Part shown: piece after piece, positions 34,331 through 44,334 of the stretch
Layout: every line of letters starts with the position of its first letter
Position numbering within the stretch: position 1 is the first letter of the stretch
NCBI GenBank assembly: GCA_025267735.1
Contig: CM046304.1
Coordinates: forward strand, 29,019,381 to 29,083,380
DNA from: Mactra quadrangularis
Taxonomy: Eukaryota > Mollusca > Bivalvia > Venerida > Mactridae
DNA: 64,000 bases
Direction: 5' to 3'
Made by a program: the position numbers and the translations under genes
Notes under the pieces: model-generated
Told to the model about the DNA's origin: nothing
The model's input: only the letters and a program-made list of their open reading frames with translations
Databases searched by the model: none

Positions 34331-34985
34331 AGCTGGTGATTCTTTATTATCAGTTTCTGAGTCAAGATCTGAGGAACACGGAATGTAACAAGCTGTGATA
34401 GGACTCTGTTCAGCTGGTGATTCTTTATTATCGGTTTCTGAGTCAAGATCTGAGGAACACGGAATATAAGAGCTGTGATAGGACTCTGTTCAGCTGGTGA
34501 TTCTTTATTATCGGTTTCTGAGTCAAGATCTGAGGATACCGGAATGTAACAAGCTGTGATAGGAATCTGTTCAGCTGGTGATTCTTTATTATCGGTTTCT
34601 GAGTCAAGATCTGAGGAACTCGGAATGTTACAAGCTGTGATAGGAATCTGTTCAGCTGTGTGAGTGGTGATTCTTTATTATCGGTTTCTGAGTCAAGATC
34701 TGAGGAACTCGGAATGTTACAAGCTGTGATAGGAATCTGTTTAGCTGGTGATTCTTTATTATCGGTTTCTGAGTCAAGATCTGAGGAACCCGGAATGTTA
34801 CAAGCTGTGATAGGAATCTGTTTAGCTGGTGATTCTTTATTATCGGTTTCTGAGTCAAGATCTGAGGAACCCGGAATGTTACAAGCTGTGATAGGAATCT
34901 GTTTAGCTGGTGATTCTTCATTATCAGACTCTACATCTGAAGAACAGTTACTGTCGTCAAACAGACGTTTTCTTGATGACGAATA
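34331..34985 (-). repeat. 81-bp coding minisatellite (27-residue units) in the transposase gene
   Basis: AGCTGGTGATTCTTTATTAT recurs at 34,331, 34,412, 34,492, 34,573, 34,743, 34,824 and 34,905, with a variant at 34,654. The units encode an acidic repeat around GSSDLDSETDNKESP. One unit is 80 bp, and the unit from 34,654 carries an 8-bp insertion, both shifting the frame. Confidence 0.92.
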
Positions 34986-35723
34986 CCTCATGGCAGTGCG
35001 CTTTGGTAATGGATGAGAAGGATCATCTTTGTACTGCATATATACCCTTTTCAAAGGACCTGAAAATGATAATTTGTAGATTAGAATCAAGTATTTATAT
35101 AGTAATTCAGTCACACAAAGGTAGTTATAGCTCTTGTACACTGCTTTTCCTCTCAATACCCCATATCATTTAGAAATATGGACGTATGAAGTTTGAATTA
35201 TATCCTTAAATATAAGTCTTTTGTACTGACAAACAGATGAACACACAAGACCATAATGATATCCCTCCCACCTATTGGTTCAAGAGATACTCAAGGAAAC
35301 CCATGAGTAAGGCGTTTGAAAGATAGAGGGGACACATTTATTAAAATATTCCCCTAAAAATATATGGTGGGTGAAATTATCAGATTTTATTTTAACTTGA
35401 AGAAATTGTTGGTGTAATAAATATTCATTATAATCAGAAAACCTTTAATAAAAGACCTTAATATTACAATTTCGGATCCAATGCTAAGCATTGATTTTTT
35501 GCCTAATTATTATAAAACTTGATATTTTTTGTCGGACTGATGCACGCACAGTATTGCGCCACCAAGTGTAGGACAATTACACGATCACAAAAGCTCATGT
35601 CAAGTCTTCCGTAAAATGAGCTAAAAATAAAATCTGCCGACCCCATCCTATTTATTTTCAAAATCCAGACGAGCTTCTAAAAATCAATGTTCTATATAGT
35701 CTTGGTCTTTAAAGTCTTAGGAC

Positions 35724-35905
35724 CTTTATGGACCTGGTTGTGCTGTAGATACTTCCTTTTATCATGATGAGATGAGTCAAAACTCGCTGCTTAGTACTCA
35801 AAAAACGTCCACATATTTTGCATTCAAATTCAAGTTTCTTGTTATCCACTGTGTGTATACTGAAGAAATTGTCTTTTGGATTCCTTTGCATTTTTGTTTA
35901 GCAAT
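35724..35905 (-). pseudogene. C2H2 zinc-finger exon with frameshifts
   Basis: After a good acceptor (GTTCCCTTTCAG) the phase-0 frame is replaced within an A-run by the frame encoding LEFECKICGRFLSTKQRVLTH, the C-x2-C-x12-H half of a C2H2 finger. The histidine half (SHHDKRKYLQHNQVHKG) is in yet another frame, so at least two single-base indels are implied. The best donor is a poor AAAG|GTCCTA that would be in phase with the next exon (KG then PLKRVYMQYK). It probably contributed DNA binding to the transposase. Confidence 0.6.
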
Positions 35906-37104
35906 CTGAAAGGGAACAACATAAAAAAATTATTGATTGCAATATGCATGTTTGTGTTGTACTCAATGAATAGGATCCTTTTTCAACATTTTAACACGTT
36001 GCAACAGGAATTCCTTTTAAGCAAACTACCGATATGTAAACCCAGATCAGTTGCCACATAAGACAGCATCTGATTGCGTTCATGCTTATTAATAATGCAG
36101 TATCAGTTCAGGGTCTATATTATTTGCCATGACCAATTTTAATATGGTTCAATGTTATTTTCTTGATAGAAACAACTGGTCTAGGCAATGCAGCTATGTA
36201 TGATACCCTTCTGGACAGGCTGGGTGGTTATCGGCTGTTAAAAAGAATCAATAAGCTGTTGACCAGTACTTGGTATACCATTTCCCACAGGAACTACCAA
36301 TTTCACTACTTGGATCAGAGTAAGAGGATGTAAGATCTATGGGCAATGTACCGACCCATGCCAGGGGTTGAACAGCTATGTAATTGTATTAAATGAACTC
36401 TGCTGGCTGAATTTATAAATGCCTGAGCTTACATACACAAAAAAATCATTTCCAGATAAGCCATATCCTTGAATAGGTAAAACCAGATTTTTGTAAATAC
36501 CCCGAACTTTCATTATGTTATAGAAAGCTTTACTTTTTACTGGACTGGCGAGTGATAATCTTTAAACGCTCCCATACGTCCCAATGGCTTTAGACGAGTG
36601 CTTCTAGTTCCTTTATGCCAATTTTTTGAAAATTTAGATTGTATTAACTGTTTTAAAAGTAACTAAACTATATTGGCAAGTCAAAAATGTAGATCTACGA
36701 TACATGTATAAATGCCAGGAAAAGGAATATACCAAAATGAAAACCCTGTGTGTCACCAGACAGGACTGGTAGTGTCCGAAATGCAAACATCTTCAACTAC
36801 TCTTTCAAGTTTCAGATATGATTGAGACTCCACAACTTGGGTCTAATTTTAAGTTCATGCCGATAGGCATCTCCCAACCCATTTTAATATACAGGGTTAA
36901 ATATCTGTATTACTGGGGTTGAATATTCCGTAATTTTGCAAGCCACAAATATATTCAAGTATCGAGTGACAAGCGAAAAACACTTGAACAGTCGAAACGT
37001 CTAGGGTACGAATTTGCAAACATTCAACTGGCATGTAACTGTAAGTCGTTCACTACCACTTTTGAAATAAATAGGCATTAATAAACCTAAACTATTCATT
37101 TTAC

Positions 37105-37212
37105 CTGAAAACAGTTGTGATAATCACTTCCACTAATTTTGTGATTGAAAAATGCGAAATACATGCCACTGTCAGGCGGAACCGTAACTTTGTTGTTGTT
37201 GTGCGTCCGCAT
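37105..37212 (-). CDS. First coding exon of the transposase gene
   Basis: ATG at 37,212-37,210 opens 36 codons without a stop up to TTTTCAG|GTAAAA (donor at 37,104). The peptide starts MRTHNNNKVTVPPDSGM and ends SDYHNCFQ. It ends in phase 0, matching the acceptor at 35,905 (CCCTTTCAG|ATTGCT). Its assignment to the transposase gene rests on strand, order and phase only. An independent gene starting here is possible. ETS-like TTCCGG and CRE-like TTACGTCA lie 20-35 bp upstream. Confidence 0.6.
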
Positions 37213-37504
37213 GATGCAAATTAATCCGCGCTTCCGGTTTACGTCAACGGCGAATTTTAGCATTTTATTTTCTGAATTTTAGTTCTCGCCACTACTACAA
37301 TAATTTCATATCAAAATGACATGAAAGCATGGAAGATAGAGAACCTTTCAATGTGCACTCGTATTAAACCGAATTACCGCCATGCAAGGTAAGGATTATA
37401 GCGGAATGTATATCGACGTTTTTCATTGGTCACTTTATTTGTGCTAACCAATCAAAGAGTTCCATAGAAGCAGAAGTTTCACAATATGCGCGGTGAATTC
37501 CAAC
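37213..37504. promoter_or_regulatory. Shared bidirectional promoter between transposase and BEN genes
   Basis: Only ~290 bp separate the two start codons. The segment is locally richer in CG. It carries an ETS-like TTCCGG (37,232-37,237) and CRE-like TTACGTCA (37,239-37,246) near the minus-strand start, and CCAAT boxes in both orientations (ATTGG 37,425-37,429; CCAAT 37,448-37,452) near the plus-strand start. No TATA box is obvious. Confidence 0.5.
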
Positions 37505-37697
37505 ATGGCGAATAGAAACAAGAAAGAGGAAAACTACGCTGTCGTACGGTGGCTAAACGATCAAAACAAACTTTCAGTACACAGTGTTAAATTTTTCATA
37601 GAACCAAAGAAGGCTGAATACTTTCCTAGTGACGAAGGGGTTTCGTGTTTTCCGGGAGAAGCTGGAGAAAGGACTTTTAGAGTTTTAGCATTTGGTG
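37505..37697 (+). CDS. BEN gene exon 1
   Basis: ATG in a strong context (CAACATGGCG) starts 64 codons plus one base, ending GGTG|GTAAGA (phase 1). The peptide MANRNKKEENYAVVRWLND contains the V-V-R-W motif common at the N-terminus of BEN-family proteins. The upstream GTG-initiated extension is not needed. Confidence 0.8.
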
Positions 37698-40600
37698 GTA
37701 AGATCAATCTGATTACCTTGCTGAATATAATTCCAATAAATAAATGGCCATATTTCACACATCGGAATACCCACTCGACGGCTCGAATTTGCTAGTAAAC
37801 ATTTATGTCATTACAAATGTTAAAATCAATCAAACGGGTCCATAATTCGTCTGTATACATAACAAGATCGCGCAACAACAAGAAAATGGAGACGGCATTT
37901 GTATTCAAATATTTAATATAAATAAATTATAAGATGGCAATAAATTTGCTTTCTGTGAAGATAAACCTATTTCTGATTATTTCTGATTATCTTTATCTTA
38001 TAATGGACATTATTTCATGCAGGGCTCGAATTTAACGAAAAATTGGACTCGCAAAATTTGGCCAATTCATTTTACTTCAACTCGCAAAATGAAGAAAATC
38101 ACTTGCCTTTTTTTCTCCAAATTTTAATGGCATGCATAGTATCTGTTCGAATATATGCAATATGAAAGCAACTTAGTACTTTACTTAATAACCTACAGAT
38201 TGAACAAGTGCGATAAGTACTGTGGAATAAGCGAAGAATATCAAATATGTTTTTTACTGTGAATCTATAATTATATTATACCATCGATCTATCAGGCTGT
38301 TTCAATGCTGATAACTGCCTCATTGGGTAAGAGGGTAACATTTTTGCGGTGATTTCAACTTGCAAAAATTTGCGAGTTAAAAGAAAATAAAATTTTCAAA
38401 ATTCACTTGCATTTTGCAAGTGTGTGAGCTTAAATTCGAGCCCTGATTTCATGCATGGCAAGCGAACAAAATGGATACTTACCATCGCTAAGATTTTAAT
38501 ATATCTAACATGAGTTGAGAAGTGTTTTCTGAGGAGAACTAGACTGACGAGTGTAAGAGTGCTTGTCTACACAAGAGGCGATATCAGATGGGATCTTAAT
38601 GCTGCTGACATGTTAGTCGAGACCTAAGTTTCATGTATCTGGGTCAGGCTTCAGATTATTTTTCTTAGGTTAATGTTAACTTATAATATATGATGTTGGT
38701 CCACGTCATCACTTTCTCTAAAATTTTGGGCTAGCTGAACTATTAGTATTTATTCACAGGTCAAAAAGAGATGAAGGCATGGTTATCAAATCACTTCAAT
38801 GTTCTAACAGCAGATGTCAGTGACAAGCAATTCATTCACCGGCAAGATGGTAATGCACAATAATTAGTATATAAAGTGTATCATCTTAATAAAACTATAT
38901 GTACATTAAGTGTATCATGTATAAATGCTGTATAGGTCTCCATCAAATCACATTTTGGTATAAAATCAAGAAAGTTCTGTCTTGCTCATAAATTTAAAGG
39001 TCCTGTGAAATTGATATCATTCATCTATTCAATATGATCTGTCTTCATATAACGTTCAAAGGTCATAGGCTAAATGGCATTGAGTATACTCAGTTTTTTT
39101 AACCAGCACGGATTCAGATAAACCGATGTGCTTGCTGAACATGGTCTACACCATTTGCACTTGGCAGAGATCTAGTGTGGATGCTGATCTGGGTCCACAC
39201 TGGTGCTAAATCCTTTAAACACCGGCGCTATTAGGGTTAACTGCTAAACTATTTAAAATATTTCAGTGACCTCTATGACTCCAATAAACATGTTGAGAAT
39301 ATTGATGGTAAGAATGAAAAGATGATTGTACCAACAAGAAGTGACTTAAAGACTCCATCCAGTAATGGTTCATTGACAGATAGTAAGTAAACTGTCTACA
39401 TAATTATTGTTTGTTTTTGTTGGGTTTAATGCAGTAGCAACACATTGAATTGTTCATATAACGGCGGTCAGTCAACATACTCATCCTGGAAAGGCTAAAT
39501 CTCTGGATTTAGCTGTTAACCAATTACTAAGCTCAATTACTAAGGCCAACAATAATAAAAATCTTTGGTAGGAGGCAGAATGAGTGTAGAAAAAAATTCA
39601 TAACCAGACTCGAAAGTATGCCCCATCCTGGAATTGAACCCATGACCTCTCGATCAGTAGACTTGAATGCTGCCAATGGAGATAGCAGGTCTTCATAATT
39701 AATTGGTGGAATTTATCATGATTTGACGCAAATCTTTACCTTGTTTTGACTGTATGTTTGCCTGTAACAAGGATGTCAATACTTCAAAGGGCGTGGCAAA
39801 TTAAATGGGTAAAATTTCAGTTCCCTTTGACTGGTAGGGGTGTTAATCATTTCTGTGATAGTTCTAGTTTTCTTCAAACATGGGAATTTTATGGTGTTAC
39901 ATAACATGTTCCTTAAGCAATGGTAGAGAAAGAAAAACTATTTTTCGCAAAATGAAATAAAGATTATTTCCACTTCAGGGTAATTAATCTACTCTTCCAT
40001 CTCAATGATGTTGCCTTGTGTCAGCACATTCTGATGAGCCACATAAATACCGATAAGCTTGCTTTAAAGTTTAATCAAATGAGTTTTAATTGGTAATGTG
40101 CTTTAATTTTTCAGCAACCTATATGACTCAAATAAATGTTCCTATAGTTGAAAAGGTTGATAGTAATATTGAAGAAATAATTATACCAACATGAAGGGAC
40201 TCGACACTATTTGAAAAGGTTGATAAAAGTAATGAAGAAATAATTGTTCCAACAAGAAGCGGCTTAAAGACTCCACCCAGTAATGGTTCATTGACAGATT
40301 GTAAGTAAACTTTCTACTTAATTATTTTTAAAGCTGCTCGTGGCAGCTGTGCTAACTGATCAAGATCTACACTTTTCTCTGCCTATTCACTTGGTAGGGT
40401 CAGCTGGCTAATTTAAGTGTTGGTCGATTTAGGTAAAAAATAGGTTTAGTCAGGTCACAAAGCCGGAAAGTGTTAAATGGCATTTTTTGGCCATACTTTG
40501 GACTTTATTTCATGCGTCCAATATGACCATACAGAATTTCAAAAACAAAACACTAACAAAATTCATTCTGTTCAAATCATCTAATTAAATACCTTATTCC

Positions 40601-42385
40601 AGTGCATTTGTCCCTCCATGGTAGTTCTCAATCCTTAAGTGGTTTTACCTGAGGGTCATGAGGTTTTCACTCAGCGGAAAAGTCTGTAGTTACTGGGTGA
40701 TAAACTGATTGTGCATGTTTTTCATTGATGAATGTTGAAAGAAAATGACCTTTTTAGATTTTATTCAAATGTTAAGGCAAATATGGTGGCTTCTTATTGA
40801 GAATGTCAATGTTTTGTTTTTGGATTTTCCTGTCAGACAAATCAGCTCTATCCTTAACTGTTGTTATCACAATTACTACTTAAAAAGCTTGCAACCAGAA
40901 GAAAAGTAATGTGTAGCTTGCAATTCTGAAGCAATCACTTGTTCTGTTACAGCCATACTCAGACAAAAAGACATGGCAGAATCTTATCTATTGAAAAACT
41001 CTGAAAGAAGAGGTAACCACAAAAGGTAAGTGAATACCGATTAACTATGTTACTTGAATGCAAACACCAGTAAGATGTTTAACAAAGCTTTGGCAGCCTT
41101 AATTGTGGTGTAGTGGTTAGCATGTCTGACTTTGAATCCAGAGATTTCTGGTTCAAGCCTAGTCGCGGCAGGTCATACCCTATACATGACTTGTCTGCCT
41201 TGTGGCAGGGCAAGTTAGTATTGGTGATAAGAAATGTATCCAGAAACCTGAAGCAGGAAGAGCTGGTCGTTGTATAAACAACCAAAATATGTGTTGAATA
41301 CAACATTAAACCCAATCAAAACTTGATTGGCTGAGTTTGTAATGTCAATTTTGCAGTGCTTGGTACTCCATTCATTGGCTGGTTATAATGTAAGTCCTCA
41401 TTTTGAAGCAATAAGAGGGTTATATCACTTTAATAGGTTTGCAGCATAATGGTCTTGGTTGTAATGTAAATAATAGGTGAGCCAGCAACAATTGCCTTGC
41501 CAGATCATTGTCATGTTGCAAAAACCTTACAGTTACAGTCATATTAATAATCAGATTTTCTTGTTGTATAGTCTAGAAATAGTACTGCTTTGACCATGAT
41601 TATGTATATTGATAGTGATTTTTGTTTACCTATTTAAAATCATGCTTCACTAGCACCCTAAAACTTAATGGACTAATCAATTAAGTCTGTGGGAATGGCT
41701 TGATTGCGATGGTCTAGCTTAGGCAGACTTCAGTTTTGAGGTCAACAATCAAGGCTTTTCTGACAGACAATTATTGTTAAACAAGCTTGTTTTTATAGTT
41801 GTGTTTCCATGAAGGATTTTAATCAACTAAAAGATGATTTCCGTTCATTAAAAGAGGAATTCCGGCGGTTAAAGAAAAAACTTAAAGCCGATTATACAGA
41901 GCAGACCTCTAATATTGATCACAACTAAACACCACCTATTACTGTGTCACCTAAACTAACATTGTCAACAACTGAAGATGAAAGATCAACATTCTCAGCA
42001 GAAAAAATAACACCACTTAAGTCATGGCTCACATCATCTAGTTCACCAAAAGAAGAATCAAGCTTATCATCAAGTGAATTGCATCTTTATAACAATAATT
42101 CCAAATCTCAACTAGCAGATGCTATAAGCTTATACTGATGATTTATATACTGCAGTTAAAACTTTAATGTTGAAGCTCTTCCCAAATGAATATATCGTTT
42201 CTTATTCTGTTACAGGGAAACCGTCAAATTCAAAAGTAGAGGCAAAGCCTCAATTTGACTCAAGATTATATAATATATTACTTCAAGTGATCAAGGAAAA
42301 ATTTGGTTCAACAGTGACATCAAAAGATGTAACAAATAAAGTCCACTCGTTACAAAAATGGCTCCAGAAAAAGTATAAAAAGTAA
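37505..42385 (+). CDS. BEN-domain protein gene, probably decaying
   Basis: Exons 37,505-37,697, 38,760-38,849, 40,115-40,300 (or the related 39,267-39,382), 40,953-41,025 and 41,799 onward have agreeing phases and standard splice sites. The N-terminus (NYAVVRWLNDQNKLSVHSVK) is of the type found in animal BEN proteins. The last exon has a basic coiled-coil-like stretch (FRSLKEEFRRLKKKLK) and ends in a BEN domain (TLMLKLFPNEYIVSYSVTGK...LQKWLQKKYKK). BEN domains bind DNA and recruit chromatin factors. An in-frame TAA (41,926-41,928), a one-base frame change (about 42,125-42,138) and a TGA in the duplicated exon make it a likely pseudogene or a highly polymorphic gene. Confidence 0.75.
38030..38445. 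mobile_element. hAT-type MITE in BEN intron 1
   Basis: CAGGGCTCGAATTTAA and TTAAATTCGAGCCCTG are inverted ends, with ATTTCATG duplicated at 38,022-38,029 and 38,446-38,453. Subterminal CTCGCAAAAT/ATTTTGC repeats are present. No ORF, so it is a non-autonomous hAT element. Confidence 0.93.
38760..38849 (+). CDS. BEN gene exon 2
   Basis: Acceptor TTTATTCACAG, donor GATG|GTAATG, 90 bp, entering and leaving in phase 1. The peptide includes QKEMKAWLSNHFNVLTADVS. Phase agreement with exon 1 supports it. Confidence 0.75.
39267..39382 (+). pseudogene. Duplicated BEN-gene exon, copy 1 (frame-disrupted)
   Basis: Acceptor ATATTTCAG|TGACC and donor GATA|GTAAGT match those of the exon at 40,115-40,300. 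The 3' half (VPTRSDLKTPSSNGSLTD) is the same peptide, but the phase-1 entry frame reaches TGA first, so an indel lies near 39,290. It could be an alternative exon or a dead duplicate. Confidence 0.6.
39390..39720 (-). repeat. tRNA-SINE, antisense, in BEN intron
   Basis: Reading the minus strand, a B-box-like GGTTCAATTCCAGG (39,630-39,643) and ACTGATCGAGAGGTCATGGG precede a body that ends in TTAAACCCAACAAAAACAAA at 39,407-39,426. It resembles the fragment at 100-165. Confidence 0.55.
40115..40300 (+). CDS. Duplicated BEN-gene exon, copy 2, with internal repeat and in-frame TGA
   Basis: The phase fits both neighbours (enters and leaves in phase 1). Within it VEKVDSNIEEIIIPT and FEKVDKSNEEIIVPTRS are tandem repeats. 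The first unit ends in TGA (40,192-40,194) where the second and the other exon copy have AGA. A single base change explains it. The donor is GATT|GTAAGT. Confidence 0.55.
40953..41025 (+). CDS. BEN gene exon 4
   Basis: Acceptor TTCTGTTACAG, donor CAAAAG|GTAAGT, 73 bp, phase 1 in and phase 2 out. The peptide is ILRQKDMAESYLLKNSERRG followed by NHK. Confidence 0.7.
41093..41328 (+). mobile_element. tRNA-derived SINE in BEN intron, copy 1
   Basis: It starts GCAGCCTTAATTGTGG. A-box-like GTGTAGTGGTTAGCATG and B-box-like GGTTCAAGCC are followed by a body with GGTCATACCCTATACATGA and AAGAGCTGGTCGTTGTAT. The same family is at 42,507-42,722. Confidence 0.8.
41799..42385 (+). pseudogene. BEN gene last exon, with stop and frameshift
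   Basis: Acceptor TTTTTATAG. The phase-consistent frame encodes CVSMKDFNQLKDDF and a Lys/Arg-rich helix, then TAA at 41,926-41,928, after which the same frame stays open to 42,138 (Ser-rich). The BEN domain lies one frame over, from about 42,137 to the stop at 42,383-42,385, with conserved LKLFPNEYIV, SVTGK and LYNILLQVIKEKFGS. Alternatively an acceptor at ATATACTGCAG (42,143-42,153) starts a separate BEN exon in phase 1. Confidence 0.7.
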
Positions 42386-42506
42386 TTTAAGTATAGACAA
42401 CTTGCATTGACATTTGTCCCCTTTAAACATGAAATTTCTATCAAGCTACTAATAGAATTAATAATAGATATTGTAAATCTTCATAAATAGAATTTTCTCT
42501 GTAGCC

Positions 42507-42722
42507 GCAGCCTTGGGATAGTGTTTAGCATGTCTTACATTGAATCAGGAGATCGTGGGTTTGAGTCCGGTCGCGGAAGGTCATATCCTATACATGAGTT
42601 GTCTGCCTTAAGTTAGGATAAGTTAGTACTGGTAATAGAAAAGTGTCCAGGAAACCCATAGTAGGAAGAGCTGGTCGTTGTATTTATGACCTAATTATGT
42701 GTTTTTCAAACCAAAAATCAGA
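42507..42722 (+). mobile_element. tRNA-derived SINE, copy 2
   Basis: GCAGCCTTGGGATAGTG start, B-box-like GGTTTGAGTCCGG, and shared body motifs GGTCATATCCTATACATGA and GGAAGAGCTGGTCGTTGTAT. It matches 41,093-41,328 with moderate divergence. Confidence 0.8.
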
Positions 42723-43030
42723 CCACATGAGTTTGTATGAATACATTGTAAGTATAACAATGTTATAAACAGAACACTTTATTTTTCTTCCGTTGGATTT
42801 TTTTAAAAAACAAATGTTAATATTTTGCATTACACCTTTTGAAAAAGTTATTAATTGCCGCTAATTGAACAAGGGGAACAATATATCATTTTGAGTAATA
42901 AACTTTACATTTATAAATAGCGATTTTGTCTTGGTAAGTGCTGGTCTTCTATAACAGTGGCAAGCAGTTAAGAAGGTATACAATATTTTCTGCATAATTA
43001 TAATTAAGTTTACGTTTAATTAGAATCGTA

Positions 43031-43274
43031 AAGAAAAAAGCATTTTATCACCAATTTTATGAACATTTCCATTTTCCACTTACGCTAGAATTTGTCGTAA
43101 GATTGTACATGAAAAGGTTTACAGTACAAATCGTTTGTAGAAAAACAAATGACATCATGTGCGGTGTAATTAAATTATTTATGAACACTTATGATGCCTT
43201 AATTTTCTCACATTTTTTGATAAATCATTATGACGTATAAATGAGTTTCGCACGACCAATTGAACAACACATTC
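43031..43274. repeat. Direct duplication, copy 1
   Basis: About 245 bp (from AGCATTTTATCACC to GAGTTTCGCACGACCAATTG) repeated at 43,723-43,972 with few differences. Unit start to unit start is ~692 bp. Non-coding. Confidence 0.85.
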
Positions 43275-43722
43275 ACGATTCAGCGATTCTCCCGGAATCC
43301 TTATCATTTTCGAAAAATAAACCATCTGTAAACATTTAGTTTTTAACATAATTGTAAAGTTCAAACCTTTGTGGCCATGAAACAAAAATACAACGCACAC
43401 CATTCATAGACTGAGAAAGATATACAAGTTCAAAAATTATATACCTACTTCTTCGTTACGGAACATAGATACACGGGTACAATTTATTAATATCTAGTTA
43501 TAAAATGTAAATCAGTATTAATATCCATGTTATTAGATAATATCATTCAATGGTGAGTTGTGAGACAAATCTAAGCAAACTTATTTGCAACATATGCGTG
43601 CTTGTCAGAATATTGCCGGCAGAAGTAATCATCGTTTTTAGTTGGTAAGGTAAAATAACGTAACACATTTATGTCAATTTGTGTTAGTCACATACAGATA
43701 TTTTGGACATTTTTTCCAAAGG

Positions 43723-43972
43723 AAAGAAGCATTTTAACATCAATTTTATGAACATTTCCATTTTTCACTAACGCTAGAATTTGTCGTAAGATTGTACGTG
43801 AAAAGATCTACAGTACAAATCGTTTGTAGAAAAACAAATGACATCATGTGCGGCGTAATTACATTATTATGAACACTTATGATACCCTAATGTTAGTTAT
43901 TAATTTTCTCGCATTTTTTGATAAATTATTATGAAGTATAAATGAGTTTCGCACGACCAAATGAGCAACATA
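43723..43972. repeat. Direct duplication, copy 2
   Basis: Partner of 43,031-43,274. Shared phrases include AACGCTAGAATTTGTCGTAA (one mismatch) and ACAAATGACATCATGTGCGG. A 10-bp insertion (TAATGTTAGT) distinguishes the copies. Confidence 0.85.
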
Positions 43973-44334
43973 TTTAATATTTATCCACATGATACATCAT
44001 AACCTTACGTTGCTTACAATATCTGAAAGCATAAAAACGACAGAAGCGATTTGTTGAAAACCTTAGATTCAATCATGGTAAATTTTGGGAATTTTAATGT
44101 GTTTAGGGTATTTTGGAAATAACATGAGTTCTTAATCCCATACGCCCCGACGGAATCCTGAAAGTCAAAGCTGCAATAATCAAAGTTTAGGTTCAACATA
44201 TTGGCATTTAGTTGCTGCAATTATACTCGAATTTACACCCTTGAAAGCTTACCGAGGTTATTCTTATTAAAAAAGAACGACAACTTGTCACTGTAGCACG
44301 CTGAAAAGAAATAGTTTTTCAGAGTGTTAGCAAG

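Larger units (their letters stand above)
31328..35059 (-). pseudogene. Main transposase exon (acidic repeats, zinc ribbon, Transposase_21)
   Basis: It starts at acceptor ATTTTCAG|GTCCTTTG. In order there are a basic start (PLKRVYMQYKDDPSHPLPKR), 27-residue repeats, a Ser/Asp/Glu-rich stretch, a CxxC...C...C zinc-ribbon-like segment, the Transposase_21 core, then a C-terminal region with YGEGSCGLNVHNLGAH and a WGPLWSWSCFPFED motif. The frames of the pieces at 33,310-32,651, 32,691-32,422, 32,331-32,092 and 32,064-31,855 differ, showing indels between conserved motifs. Both neighbouring frames retain family motifs, so decay is recent enough to leave the protein legible. Confidence 0.85.
31328..37212 (-). 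pseudogene. Transposase_21 (CACTA/EnSpm-type) transposase gene, decayed
   Basis: A three-exon gene. Exon 1 (37,212-37,105) is followed by a C2H2-like exon (35,905-35,724) and a long terminal exon (35,059 to about 31,328). The last exon has an acidic repeat region, a zinc-ribbon-like YCSNCGQKFPVD...FRCVTAECPG stretch, and then the transposase core. Recognisable core motifs are FNTDGIPLYASSNVKLWPVF, GTMDLQAQAYVLNM, GCSTC, a DYIHCVL-like motif, CPPDLIERLPRDLKRN and FQTWLLSYSLPCMNGYL. These match the animal Transposase_21 family, which catalyses cut-and-paste transposition with a D-D-E core. Lesions are a frameshift in each of several places (zinc-finger exon, 81-bp repeats, about 32,660 and 32,460) and a LINE insertion at 33,267-33,867. 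It is divergent from a BEN-domain gene across ~290 bp. It is almost certainly inactive unless the assembly is wrong. Confidence 0.88.

Noticed and set aside
34660..35016. 118-codon plus-strand open frame with regular repeats.
   Set aside because: Opposite-strand shadow of the 81-bp coding minisatellite of the transposase.
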